Shown here in pieces: positions 42,735 to 54,778 of a stretch of DNA of 64,000 nucleotides. The notes below the pieces were generated by a model that was not told the origin of the DNA, did not search any database, and saw only the letters and a program-made list of their open reading frames with translations. The translations under genes and the position numbers were made by a program. This DNA comes from Plantago ovata (taxonomy: Eukaryota > Streptophyta > Magnoliopsida > Lamiales > Plantaginaceae). Each line of letters begins with the position of its first letter. The first letter of the stretch is position 1. The stretch spans positions 47,648,362-47,712,361 of the forward strand of contig CM051457.1 of assembly GCA_028274465.1 (NCBI GenBank). The letters run 5' to 3'.

Positions 42735-44896
42735 GAGGTCCAGAGGCTATTGAAGGCAGGGCACATCAAGGAAGTGAGATACTCCGATTGGGTTTGCAAT
42801 GTTGTCCTAGTAGAAAAGGGCGAATGGAAATGGAGAATGTGCAACAACTTCACTCGCCTCGACAAGTTTTGTCCGAAGGATCCTTATCCCCTTCATAAGA
42901 TTGATCAACTTGTGGACTCTACCGCCGGATGTGAAATACTTAGCTTCATGGACGCCTACCGAGACTTTTACCAAATCAAGATGGCGAGGGACGATGTGCC
43001 TAAGACAACCTTCCCTACCAATGGCAACGTCTACTGCTTCAACGTCATGCCTTTCGGACTCAAGAACGTGGGAGCAACTTACCAACGCCTAGTGAACAAG
43101 ATGTTCAAGGAAGAGATAGGCAAAACCATGGAAGTTTATGTTGGTGACATGCTAGTGAAGATCAAGACGGAGGACCAACATGTTGAACACCTCAACAAGT
43201 GCTTCGAGGTCCTGAGGAAGTATGGTATGAAACTTAATCCGACAAAGTGCACGTTTGGTGTCAAGGGAGGCATGTTTCTTGGTTACGTAGTGACCGAAAG
43301 GGGAATAGAAGCAAATCCAGAAAAAGATCAAAGCCATCATCTAACTACCACAACCAAGGACACTCAATGAGGTACAACAATTAGTTGGAAAATCTATCGC
43401 CCTAAGCCGTTTCATCTCAAGATCGGCCGAGAAGAACTTGGCCTTCTTCAAGGTCCTGAGGAATAGTAATCAGTTCGAGTGGACAGAGGAATATGAAGAG
43501 GCTTTTGAAAACCTAAAGCAGTAAGTTCCGTCCTAGTACGGATCCAAGGGAACAATCATATGCCGATTTACTATTTGAGCAAGGTGCTCACTGGTGCGGA
43601 GACAAGGTACATGGACATTGAAAGATTGTCATTTGCCTTGGTCTACACCGCAAGGAGGCTCAAACCATATTTTGGTTCACATAAGGTGATTGTCTTAACA
43701 AGCCAACCTTTCAAGGAAGTCCTAGATCGACCGGAAATGAGCGGAAGACTAGCAAGATGGGAAATCGAGCTTAGTGAGTTCGATATCTATTACCAAGCTC
43801 CATTAGCCAAAAAAGCTCAAGTCCTAGCGGATTTCTTGGCTGAGTACCCCGCCAAGGACCCTATGGGCGTCGACCCAAAGGAAGAACAATCTGATTCAGC
43901 TATGATAATCGACTCCCAAGGATCACAAGTAAGTGAACATTTCAAGGCCCTAGAAGCGTCGTTGAGAGGATTCAAGGAACTAGCCCAAGCTAGTAGGGAA
44001 ATTGACATGTTCAATGCCGAAGACGCTATGCTTTATCGTCCTAATACCAACGACCGAAAGGAAGTGTATACCCCCAGTCACATGTTTCTTCTCAACGATG
44101 TGGCCATGGAAGAAGCAAATTCTCAGATCATTGTCCAAGGACCAAAACCCGTCACGGAGAGTCCGTAGGAAACAGCAAAAGGTCCGAAGGAAATAGCCAA
44201 GGGTCCAGAGAAACCAGTCCAAGAAATCATTGTTCCAAATCTGAAAGAACCAAAAGATCACGACGATGTTTGTATTTTACAAGTAGATGGTTCGTCTTGC
44301 GGAAGGTCCGGAGGAATTGGAATTTACCTCAGGAGCCCCGGAGGAGCCGAGTTGGAAAATGCTGTGACCTTAGACTTCTCGGTCTCAAACAATGAAGCTG
44401 AATATAAAGCAATTCTAATTGGTCTCCGGATGTCCAAGGCACTTCAAGTGAAGAAAATCAAGCTTTTCACTGACTCACAGTTGGCCGAGAGGCAGCTGTC
44501 CGGAGCATTCAAAGCAAAGAAAAGTTCCTTGCTGGAGTAAAAGGATGCTATCAAAGAAGAAATGGCACACTTTGAAGAATGCCAAGTGGGAAATTTTTCT
44601 AGAGAATTCAACGGTAGGGCGGATGCCTTGTCAAAATATGCATCTGCGTCCGGAGGCATAGACACTCGAAATGTGATACTTCTGAAGATGGGGCTTTCGT
44701 CCATCGCAAGTTCTCAAAAAGAGCGAAAGGCATGTTCACTATTGATACAACCCCAACTTGCATGCAACCTATCGCCGCCTATCTGATGCATGGCATCCTC
44801 CCGAGGGACCGTGCGGAGGCAAGAAGGATCAAAGGAAGAGCAGTGAGATACTTCGTCCAAGGGACATATCACTACAAGAGATCCTTTATAGGCACA
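42735..44896 (+). pseudogene. pol: Tat RT, RNase H and second (archaeal-type) RNase H
   Basis: Resumes the pol frame with 'EVQRLLKAGHIKEVRYSDWVCNVVLVEKGEWKWRMC'. RT has 'PFGLKNVGATYQRLVNKMF', but the catalytic motif is YVGDM (Gly codon 43143-43145) instead of YVDDM. A stop interrupts the thumb region. About 35 residues are missing near 43520, removing the first RNase H aspartate, and 'TDQ' has become 'TSQ' in 'VIVLTSQPFKEVL'. A second RNase H follows (44260-44660): 'LQVDGSSCGRSGG', 'NNEAEYKAILIGL', 'LFTDSQLAERQL', 'GRADALSKYA', with acidic residues kept; TAA at 44538-44540. The end reaches the start of the integrase zinc-finger region at the TSD GCACA (44892-44896). Confidence 0.9.
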
Positions 44897-45750
44897 TGAT
44901 GAAGGTGTATTTTACACTTTAATTCGAGTCTTTTTCACCTATTTTAGCTATCCTCTATGTTAATTTAGCTATATTTTAGTGCATTTTATTAGAATAGTGT
45001 CACGTTTCCCTTTAGATTTTATTTTACAGGTTTTGGTTGAAAATCGAGGATTTCCGGGCAATTATATTGAAGTTGACAAGGAATTGGTGTTCTAGAAGCC
45101 TATTTGGAGTATCTGAAGGTTTCCGGATAGGATTTGGAGTCTAGGGGTCGAATCTGGAGGTTAGAAGGCCACTAGAAGTCAGAAACCGAGTCAGAAAAGG
45201 GAAAGAAATCCAAAAACGCGTCGAAAACGCGGAATTCCGCGAGAAATTCTCTGGGGCGAACCTCCCCAGACGTGGGGCGAACCGCCCCACAGTAATTCGA
45301 AGCCTATATATAGTTGCTCAGTTCTCTCCGAAAATCATACTTTTCCAGACCTTCTCTCCCACCTTTCTCTTTAGTTTTAGGTAGGGACTTCCCAGAGCCT
45401 GTTCTGGGGGTCCATAGCTTAGAGGACTCTTTTTCATAGAAGTTTGGAGCTCGTAGGATCGCAATTCTCCGGAGATTGACAACCTTCGGTAACTTTGTAT
45501 CTTACAGTTTATTCTACTTATTTTATTATATCTTTCAACATGTTTTCTTCTATGATTTCTGTTGATTGCATGCCTATTATGAGTAGCTAAACTTATCGTT
45601 GGTGGTAGTATGTGAATTCTTAGCGAAGGGAAGATAATCATGCTAATGGCTATATCGCGCATTATACTCCGTGTCATTGCTTTATTTCGTTGATCAGACT
45701 TAAGCCAAAAATTCTCGTATGTTGTATTAATTATTATGCACAATTGAACC

Positions 45751-47011
45751 TGATGAATGTGTATTTTACACTTTCATTCGAGTCTTTTTCACCTATTTTA
45801 GCTATCCTCTATGTTAATTTAGCTATATTTTAGTACATTTTATTAGAATAGTGTCACGTTTCCCTTTAGATTTTATTTTACAGGTTTTGGTTGAAATTCG
45901 GGGATTTCCGGGCAATTATATTGAAGTTGACAAGGAATTGGTGTTGCAGAAGCCTATTTGGAGTATCTGAAGGTTTCCGGATTGGATTTGGAGTCTAGGG
46001 GTCGAATCTGGAGGTTAGAAGGCCACTAGAAGTCTGAAACCGAGTCCGAAAAGGTGAAGAAATCCAAATCTGCGTCGAAAAACGCGGAATTCCGCGAAAA
46101 TAACTGGGGGCGAACCGCCGCAGGATGGGGCGAACCGCCCCAGAGTTATTTCGGGGCCTTTATATAGAGCTCAGTTTTCTCTCCGAAAATCATATCTTTC
46201 CAGACCTTCTCTCTCACCTCTCTTTATAGTTTTAGGTAGGAACTTCCCAGGGCCTGTCCTGGGAGTTCTGTAGCTTAGGGGATACTTTTTCATAGCAGTT
46301 TGGAGCTCGTAGGATCGCAATCATCCGGAGATTGACAACCTTCGGTAACTTTGTATCTTACAGTTTTATTCTACTTATTTTATTTATCTTTCAATATGTT
46401 TTCTTCTATGATTTCTGTTGATTGCATACATAATATGAGTAGCTAAACTTATCATTGGTGGTAGTATGTGAATTCTTAGCGAGGGAAGATAATCATGCTA
46501 ATGGCTATATCGCGCATTATACTCCGTGTCATTGCTTTATTTCGTTGATCAGTTGTAACCAAAATTCTCGTATGTTGTATTGATTATTATGCACAATTGG
46601 ACACTAGTTGACCATCAGACCAATTATCTTCGTAGTGTTGAATAATTACGGAACACATTAGGACAACCGTGATTGACTAGTCAGATTAGATTATCTTCGT
46701 AGTGCTTGATACTTGCAACAGGACATAGATTGATTCAAAGATCTCTATGCAAGACCGAGGAATTTATGCATGATTATCGACCCATTATGTTAAGAAGGAC
46801 CATACTATCACCAATCTCCATTATCTGCTAGAAACCCCTCTGCTATCTGTTTGCTGTTTTTATATTCTAAATTAGATTTGATAAAGCTAGTTATAGTCCT
46901 GAGAGAACGATACTCGAGTCATTCTGCTACTACACTAAGGTTTTCGTTGTAGTTGTGGATTGCCTTTGGCTAAATAACAAATTTATTTGATTGACCTTGA
47001 CATGTTAATCA
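45751..47011 (+). repeat. Element E 5' LTR
   Basis: 1261 bp, TGATGAA...TTAATCA (the usual TTCATCA carries one change). Two cgaAccg palindromes (46107-46143) precede a TATA-like CTTTATATAG. Confidence 0.92.
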
Positions 47012-47014
47012 AAT

Positions 47015-47032
47015 TGGCGCCGTTGCCGGGGA
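47015..47032 (+). other. Element E primer-binding site
   Basis: TGGCGCCGTTGCCGGGGA is a perfect 18-nt complement of the tRNA-Asp(GUC) 3' end as I recall it. CTATACTCC follows directly. Confidence 0.9.
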
Positions 47033-47180
47033 CTATACTCCTTTTTTCTGTTTAATTTGTTTATATTTACAGCTTTAGATTCCTAATTCTATTAGTTTTA
47101 GTTTTCCTTTTTAATCTCTCTCTTATATTGCTTTCCTAGTCTGTTTCTAATCACCTCTCCTAGTCTGTTTCAGATTGTGT

Positions 47181-49322
47181 ATGCCGCATACACGTTCTGC
47201 AGGTACACCGCTTGCTATTTCAATTGCTGAGATCGACAGAGTCTACCACCAGAGAAGGCGACTACTTGAAAGGCGCGCACTAGAGGAAATAGAGGAAACC
47301 GATTTCTCTGAATCTCTACTTAGTCTCTTCAAGGAAATCGACGGAATGGAAGAAGCTAGACCACTGAAGGCATGGGTACAACCCACCAAGGATCGTATGA
47401 GGGGACCGGCGATAGTTCTTTCGTCTGCAACCCGAGATCTGGAGATCAAGAACCACGCATTCCAACAACTTTCGAGGTTTTATGGCTTATCAAGGGAAGA
47501 TGTGATGGGGTACTTGCACGATATCGATGATTTCGTCAACCAACTCCCACGACCCGGAGCTGACATAACAACGGACGAGTTGAGGATGAAGGTTTTTTGC
47601 TATGGGACTTGGCGATAGAGCCAAGTCATGGCTGAGTTCTCTTCCAGCTGGCTCGCTGGACACTTGGGTAAAGGTTTTTTCAGCTTTCATGGAGAAATAC
47701 TTCCCTCACACCTTGACTACCACGCTAAAGGCGTAGATCACTGGATTCAAACAGGACTATGATGAGACCATTTACACCGCGTTCGAGAGGTTCCAAGATC
47801 TCACGAACAAGTGCCCTCACCATGGTTTTGAACTGTCTGACTTAGTCCAACACTTCTACAATGGACTAACCTTCGAGAACCAACAAGTGGTGGATTTCCA
47901 ATGCCGAGGCAATATTTGGGAGGAAATCGCAGAAGCCGTCTGGGAAGTTTTCGAAAGGCTTGCTAAGGGTTCGCAGTTCAAGGACCCAAGAGCAATGGTT
48001 AGGAGACGTGGACCTGAAGCTCCACCGACTCAAGAAGCCCCTATGTACAGGGGGAATGGGGATCAATTCGAGTGCTTCACCAACGAGTTGAAGCAAGTCC
48101 TCAAGAGCGCCACCGGAACAACTGTTTCGAACGAAGTATGCCGAATATGCAAGAACTATGGGCATGGGGCTCATATGTGTAGATCGGAGCTGGCATACGA
48201 TGATGGCAACTGGGCTCGAGGAGGCGAAGATGAAGCCTTCGCTACGGAGTTTGGTACTCAAGAAGTTAGCTACGGACAGGACGGTAGGAATCCTCGAGGT
48301 GGATTTTGGAGAAGAGGATACCGTAACAATCAAGGATATGCACCGGCTAACCAGACTTATGGACCTAACCAAGACCGTAGTAGGCTAAACTATGATAATG
48401 ATCACTGCGAAAACCCCGCTCACAGAAGTCGAAGTCGGCTCAACTGATGGAGAACTTGCAAAAGTTGGTTGATCACACACAAAGTTTTCTCAAACGTTAT
48501 GAAGAAGATTCTAAGAAGACTAGGGCAAGGCTCGATAGGTTGGAAGAGAGCACTAGGCTTGGCCATCAAAAGATGCAAGAGTTGATCGACCGTGGAGCAA
48601 GTAGGGAACAAGGCAAACAGCCTAGCAACACTGTGAAGTCGAAATTAGCTGGTGATGTACCTGACGAAATCACCATCAGAAAGGTCGTTAGGTGCGAGTG
48701 TTGCATGAAGGAAGAACTTCTACAGGCTGAGGAAGAAGAGAAGGACCTCAGTTCTGACGCAAGTGATGAGGAGCAAGAGGATCCCGAACCACTCCCTAAA
48801 AGTTTCGATGTTAAGGTAGGGATTGGTGAGCTTGAAGATGTCCGTGCCACACTAGACACGGGATCCTACTCAAACATAATCCCTTTGAATGTGTTTGAAA
48901 AGAGCAACCTTGGAAAACTATCTGAGCAAAGGGCTATTGTGCAACTGGCGGATGGATCATTTATGAGACCCGAGGGCGTTGTGAAAAATGTGTTGGTCAA
49001 GATCGGTGAAGCATCTATATATACCAATTTTGTAGTTATGCCGGCATCTGCACCTGGGACGGGGGATGTCATACTCTTAGGGCAAACGTTCTTGACTAAA
49101 CTACGCTCCGTGATGGACATCTACCAAAGAACTTGCACCATCGAAGTGGATGGCAAGCAACACGTGTTGCAAGCCCTACCTGATCCACCTGAACCGCCTG
49201 ATATTTCTTTCACTACTCACTACTGTGGTCTTGCAGCCTATATTCTTTCTTATTCACAGGTTCGTGGCATGGAGAGGAGATCCATGAAGTGGAAGCCTAG
49301 TACCCGCAAAAAGAAGAGATAG
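47181..49322 (+). pseudogene. gag-pro: Athila-like Gag-protease of element E (decayed)
   Basis: Starts MPHTRSAGTPLAIS like B. An extra T in GGTTTTTTGC (about 47591-47596) shifts the frame. A TAG lies in 'GCGTAGATC' (about 47735). The frame reopens by 47887 through the CCHC knuckle 'CRICKNYGHGAHMC'. A deletion near 48420 shifts the frame again, and 48447-49322 encodes the coiled region and the protease with 'LDTGSYSNIIPLNVFEKSNLGKL'. Outside these lesions it is close to the B protein. Confidence 0.9.
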
Positions 49323-49976
49323 GCGCAGACAGGAGTCGAGTCAAAGACTTTAAACAATGACGCTATCCGGGAGGCAACCCGGAGATTTAATCGCTTTCTT
49401 TACCGCTTTAGATTTTATCTCACGAGTTTGATTCAGTATTATAGGTCACTTATACAAGCATTAGCTCTCACCTTGGATCCACTTTCGGCATGCGGGACGA
49501 GCGACGACGTTCAGGTTTGGGGAGGAGGTTATCGCTGGTTATCTCTATACTTATCTTGCTTATGAAAAACTCGTGAATTTTTTTGCATTTGCACGTTTAC
49601 TGCTTTCCTAGGATAGTTTTGCATGTTTTATATGGAGTTTATTCCCGAATTTTTTTGAACTTTTTTATTGGGTAGATCAACTAGCTATGCCATTAATCGT
49701 ATGCTTCATCTCTATGAATATGTTTGAGATTTTTCTCGCTTGGCTTGTATCATATATGTATTGCACTTAGTTGAGCTTGGTAGTCTCGACATCACTTGGT
49801 GGTGTTTTCTCTACTGCGGTTCACGAAGGCCTTTATAATAGGATGATGCATGTTAGGGTCTTATGGTTGTTTCCCGAGTAATTATGTACCTAAGAGGCAA
49901 CAAGTCTTCACCATGATTTGAGATTGCTAAATGCCTAGGAAGGAGGTAGTGTGAGGTTGTGTGATCCTTTGTTTAT
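49323..49976 (+). other. Element E junction segment in place of ORF2
   Basis: 49323-49414 matches the post-gag spacer of B. 49415-49582 is unrelated to A or B and contains a purine-rich CAGGTTTGGGGAGGAGG (49514-49530). From 49583 the common 3' noncoding region resumes. No ORF. Confidence 0.65.
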
Positions 49977-50285
49977 AACCTATTCTTCCGAATAGGTTTG
50001 GGGAGGGGGTTACACCATCATAGACTTGTTTCTGTTTTTCATTTTCGTATCGTGAGTTCATTTTTCCTTTTCCGTGAATTTTGTACTCCAACCTATTCTT
50101 TCGAATAGGTTTGGGAAAGTCGTGTGAGTCATTTTGTTTCTCTTTTTGTTATGCTACTGCTGGCTAGAAAAAAATCGAAAAAAAATAAAGAAAAATTCCA
50201 GAAAAAAAAAGAGAAAAAGAAAAAAGAATCTGGAAAGAAAAAAGGAGAAGTCCCCAAAAAAGAAAAGAAGGGTCCAAAAAAGAAA
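49977..50285 (+). repeat. Paired conserved hairpins and A-rich tract (E)
   Basis: Hairpins at 49977-49998 (loop TTCC) and 50090-50111 (loop TTTC). A/G-rich tract 50167-50285. The following noncoding 50286-50848 matches A and B. Confidence 0.85.
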
Positions 50286-50848
50286 GCCAAATAGAAGTTT
50301 AGCTAAGTTTGAGTCTTTTCCATTTTTTGTAATGTTCGTAATCGTGTGTTTTTATCTTTTTTATCTTAAGTGTCATCTGTTCTAGACCACCCTCGTCCTG
50401 CCATTCAGGAAGTGGTGAATAGCTTAAGACTTTACTTGAGAGATGGGTAGAATAGGGGAGTGTTATCTTTTATAGGGAACCCTCCTTCGTTTGATGAGAG
50501 CCAGTACTGGTTCGACCTCTTTTGAGGAAAAGTCTTAACATGGTGGAACAACAGTAAGCCCTCAGTTTCATAGGCACGGGGCAACCATTCGTATCTTAGC
50601 ATGCATCATTACGTCGTCACTGACTAGGTCCAGGTAGAGAATGTTACGAGAGACTATCTTGTCTTGACATAAGTACTTATGTGGATGTGTATAAGTCAAT
50701 CGAGGTATTCTTCAACCTTTATTCATGCTTTGATTCATATGGTTTTTGTTCATATGTTATTTGATAGATTCAGTAGATTAGTTCATTTTATTTGGCATGA
50801 AACTCCATTTTGTGTCTTGCATGTTTTTTGTATTAGAGTCTAGCTTAG

Positions 50849-50885
50849 TTGCTTGAGGACAAGCAAAGGTTCGGTTTGGGGAGTT
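50849..50885 (+). promoter_or_regulatory. Hairpin and polypurine tract of element E
   Basis: TTGCTTG-AGGA-CAAGCAA (50849-50866) then GGTTCGGTTTGGGGAGT before the 3' LTR. Confidence 0.8.
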
Positions 50886-52147
50886 TGATGAATGTGTATT
50901 TTACACTTTCATTCGAGTCTTTTTCACCTATTTTAGCTATCCTCTATGTTAATTTAGCTATATTTTAGTACATTTTATTAGAATAGTGTCACGTTTCCCT
51001 TTAGATTTTATTTTACAGGTTTTGGTTGAAATTCGGGGATTTCCGGGCAATTATATTGAAGTTGACAAGGAATTGGTGTTCCAGAAGCCTATTTGGAGTA
51101 TCTAAAGGTTTCCGGATAGGATTTGGAGTCTAGGGGTCGAATCTGGAGGTTAGAAGGCCACTAGAAGTCTGAAACCGAGTCCGAAAAGGTGAAGAAATCC
51201 AAATCCGCATCGAAAAACGGGGAATTCCGCGAAAATAACGGGGGGCGAACCGCCGCAGGATGGGGCGAACCACCCCAGAGTTATTTCGGGGCCTATATAT
51301 AGAGCTCAGTTTTCTCTCCGAAAATCATATCTTTCCAGACCTTCTCTCTCACCTCTCTCTATAGTTTTAGGTAGGAACTTCCCAGGGCCTGTCCTGGGAG
51401 TTCTGTAGCTTAGGGGATACTTTTTCATAGCAGTTTGGAGCTCGTAGGATCGCAATCATCCGGAGATTGACAACCTTCGGTAACTTTGTATCTTACAGTT
51501 TTATTCTACTTATTTTATTTATCTTTCAATATGTTTTCTTGTATGATTTCTGTTGATTGCATGCATAATATGAGTAGCTAAACTTATCATTGGTGGTAGT
51601 ATGTGAATTCTTAGCGAGGGAAGATAATCATGCTAATGGCTATATCGCGCATTATACTCCGTGTCATTGCTTTATTTCGTTGATCAGTTGTAACCAAAAT
51701 TCTCGTATGTTGTATTGATTATTATGCACAATTGGACACTAGTTGACCATCAGACCAATTATCTTCGTAGTGTTGAATAATTACGGAACACATTAGGACA
51801 ACCGTGATTGACTAGTCAGACCAGATTATCTTCGTAGTGCTTAATACTTGCAATAGGACACTAGATTGATTCAAAGATCTCTATGCAAGACCGAGGAACT
51901 TATGCATGATTATCGACCCATTATGTTAAGAAGGACCATACTATCACCAATCTCCATTATCTGCTAGAAACCCCTCTGCTATCTGTTTGCTGTTTTTATA
52001 TTCTAAATTAGATTTGATAAAGCTAGTTATAGTCCTGAGAGAACGACACTCGAGTCATTCTGCTACTACACTACGGTTTTCGTTGTAGTTGTGGATTGCC
52101 TTTGGCTAAATAACAAATTTATTTGATTGACCTTGACACGTTCATCA
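50886..52147 (+). repeat. Element E 3' LTR
   Basis: 1262 bp, nearly identical to the 5' LTR. TATA reads CCTATATATAG here. Confidence 0.92.
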
Positions 52148-52573
52148 GGACCCTCGTCGACCTGTTCGCGAGTTTATCTTCGTAGTGTTGAATAATAACG
52201 GAACACAATAGGACAATAGTGCTTGACTTGTCAGAATCGTTATCTTCATAGTGCTTAATAATTGCAACAGGACATTAGATTGATTCAAAGATCTCCATGC
52301 AAGACCGAGGAATTTACGCATGATTATCGACCTGTTATGCTTTGAAGGATCATACTATCACCAATCTCCGTTATCTGTTAGAAACCCCTTTGCTATTACG
52401 TCTGCTGTTCTTATATTCTAAATTAGATTTGATAAAGCTAGTTATAGTCCTGAGAGAACGACACTCGAGTCATTCTACTACTACACTACGGTTTTCGTTG
52501 TAGTTGTGGATTGCCTTTGGCTAAATAACAAATTTATTTGACTGAATCCGGAGCACGACATCCGCGTTCATCA

Positions 52574-53497
52574 GCACACACCTTAGGTGCGTTAGCAACA
52601 ACGAAGTCCAAGCGATTCTAGAGGAAATGCACCAAGGAAGCTATGGAAACCATTCGGGAGGAAGAGCTCTAGCCCAGAAAATTATCCGCCAAGGTTTCTA
52701 TTGGCCAACGGTGCGAGAGGACGCAGCACAATTTGTGAGCAAGTGTGAAGAATGCCAATACTTTGCGACCCCCGACCATGCGCCCGCAAGACCACTCATT
52801 CCCGCCAAGATCACATGCCCCTTCGACACATGGGGAATCGACATAGTCGGACCATTGCCTAGAGGAACCGGATAGAAGAAATTAATCATTGCTGCCATAG
52901 AGTATTTTAGCAAATGAGCAGAGGCGGAAGCGGTTTCAATAATCAGCGAGAAGAAAGTCATGGACTTTGTCTAGGGGAATATTGTGTGTAGGTTTGGCCT
53001 ACCAAGGGTCCTTGTATCCGACAACGGTTCTCAGTTCTCCAGAGCCAAGTTCAACGCATGGTGCGAGAGGATGAAGATCGAAAGGCGCTTTACTTCAATT
53101 GGATATCCCCAAGCTAATGGCCAAACCGAGTCCACCAACAAGACGCTCGTGAGGAGCTTGAAGAAAAGGTTTTCAGCGTACCAAGGACGTTTGGTTGATC
53201 AACTTGATGGCATCCTCTAGGCCTATCGCACTACTTCAAAGGCAGCTACGAGGGAAACTCCCTTCTCCCTTGTCTATGGTTCGGAGGCAGTAATCCCGGC
53301 CGAGATTGTGCAATAGACATTGAGAATCCAAGGCTACCAACCAGAGGACATCCATGAAGCAAGAATGTTCGACCTTGAATGCTCGAAGAGTCAAGGACCA
53401 CAGCATTGGCAAACATCTTGCGCTACCAAGCAATTGTCGCAAAGGCTTATAACAAGCACGTCAAGGACAGAGATTTTCAAGTTGGGGACTTGGTACT
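52574..53497 (+). pseudogene. pol: Tat integrase
   Basis: Resumes after solo LTR D. An HHCC zinc finger is visible: 'HQGSYGNHSGGRALAQKIIRQGFYWPTVREDAAQFVSKCEEC'. The catalytic core shows 'WGIDIVGPLPRGTG', 'LVSDNGSQFSRAKF' and 'PQANGQTESTNKTL', so the D, D, E residues are kept. Five in-frame stops break it (around 52873, 52915, 52972, 53218 and 53314). Four replace Trp codons and the fifth probably a Gln. A frameshift follows near 53380. It is cut within 'FQVGDLVL' by element C; TSD GTACT at 53493-53497. Confidence 0.9.
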
Positions 53498-54778
53498 TGA
53501 TGAACGAGATTGTCAGACTCGAACAATCAAATAAATTTGTTTGAAAGCCAAAGGGCAACTCACAACTACACAAAAACACGTAGTGCAGAGGTAAGATGAC
53601 CTCGAGTGTCGATCTCTAGGGACTAAACTAGCTTTAACTAAATAACTAACTATTTAAAATTCAAAAAACAAATTTGACTTAGCTTGACTTAACGATATAT
53701 GATGAGCGCTGGTGATAGTATGCTCGTTCTAAGCATCAAGTTCTAATTATGCATGAAAGTGCAACTCGTACTGCTTTAAAAGTAATTCGAATTAATAAAA
53801 CACCAAAAACAGATTTGTAGACGTGTATTTTGAAAGATTCCTATCTATACTAATAATTGGCTAAGGTTGTCAGTCTTAGTTCAAGCAGTACTTGATAATT
53901 ATAAATATTGAATCGATGATCTTGAATTGTCCTAGTGTTTCTAACACTTTCATACGAAGATAGTCGGATCGAAAAATCGAATTAAGATAATTAAACAAGT
54001 AAAAGACTCAGAAACTCAATCATGCATAATATGAACCCTAGCTACGAATTTACATACTATCACCAACTAGATGCTTAGCTACTCATATCAAAATCATAAA
54101 CAACAATAGCAATCATATGAGAAAACATAGTTGAATTGATAGATAAATAGCAGAAATTGTGAGATATAAAGTTACCACCAAAGGTTGTCAATCTCCGGTG
54201 AATTGCTAAACTGACAAAGATCTAGCAAGGTGAGATCAATTGATGTTCAAATCTCTACTCTAGCTCCAAAATCGCTAAGAAACAATGGCTCTAAGAGAAA
54301 ATATACCCAGAACAAGCTCTAGGGTTTATGTCTGCAAAATTATGATGAAAGATATGAAAATTCGCAGCTTTTGAAAATATATATAGTTGTTGTCGGCAGG
54401 CTACGCGGCGGACCGCCTGGTACGCGGTGGACCGCCGAACACCTGGCGGACCGCCGGGCACCAGGCGGTGCGCCTGGCACGGGCAGAGAGTTGCCCGTGC
54501 CATTTTCTTCCTCCGGATCTTCGATTTCGGCCCTTGGCACGATTTTGAGCCCCGAAACTTGGTCTTTTGGCCTGGAAACTCGTCCCGGTACTCCTTGACA
54601 GATCACGGGTGATCTCGTTGCACCAAAACATCATTGTTTCGCCATGATTTATATCCAAAACCGCGATTTTCACCTAAAACCTGAAAATAACAAAAGAAAT
54701 GGAAACGTGACACTATTCTAACAAAATGCACTAAAATGCATGCAAGAGGATAGCTAATTGGTGAAAAAGACCCGAACG
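53498..54778 (-). repeat. Element C 3' LTR, inner end deleted
   Basis: Matches 61130-62439 up to ACCCGAACGA. The last ~40 bases (GTGTAAAAAACACTGTCATCA side) are missing, and 3'-region sequence GGAGTCTCATGCC follows at once. The TATA run is at 54377-54385 with the palindrome array just upstream on the minus strand. Confidence 0.9.
54393..54480 (-). repeat. GGCGGACC-type palindrome array in C LTR
   Basis: Units such as GGCGGACCGCC and GGTGGACCGCC with CAGG/CCTG-type arms. The equivalent in the other LTR is 62027-62115. Confidence 0.85.

Larger units (their letters stand above)
45751..52147 (+). mobile_element. Element E: short Athila-like element nested in solo LTR D
   Basis: 6.4 kb. Flanks GAACC (45746-45750) and GGACC (52148-52152) form an imperfect 5-bp TSD. 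LTRs of 1261 and 1262 bp are nearly identical. It carries decayed gag-pro and the complete 3' hairpin/A-tract/PPT module. The palindrome array, leader intron and ORF2 of A and B are absent, replaced by about 170 bp (49415-49582). Confidence 0.92.
44897..52573 (+). mobile_element. Solo LTR D, split by element E
   Basis: TSD GCACA at 44892-44896 and 52574-52578. D-specific sequence is 44897-45750 and 52148-52573, together one LTR of about 1.28 kb with TGATGAA...TTCATCA ends. No D internal sequence exists, so it arose by LTR-LTR recombination. Two palindrome units (45251-45291), TATA at 45305-45311. Confidence 0.92.
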
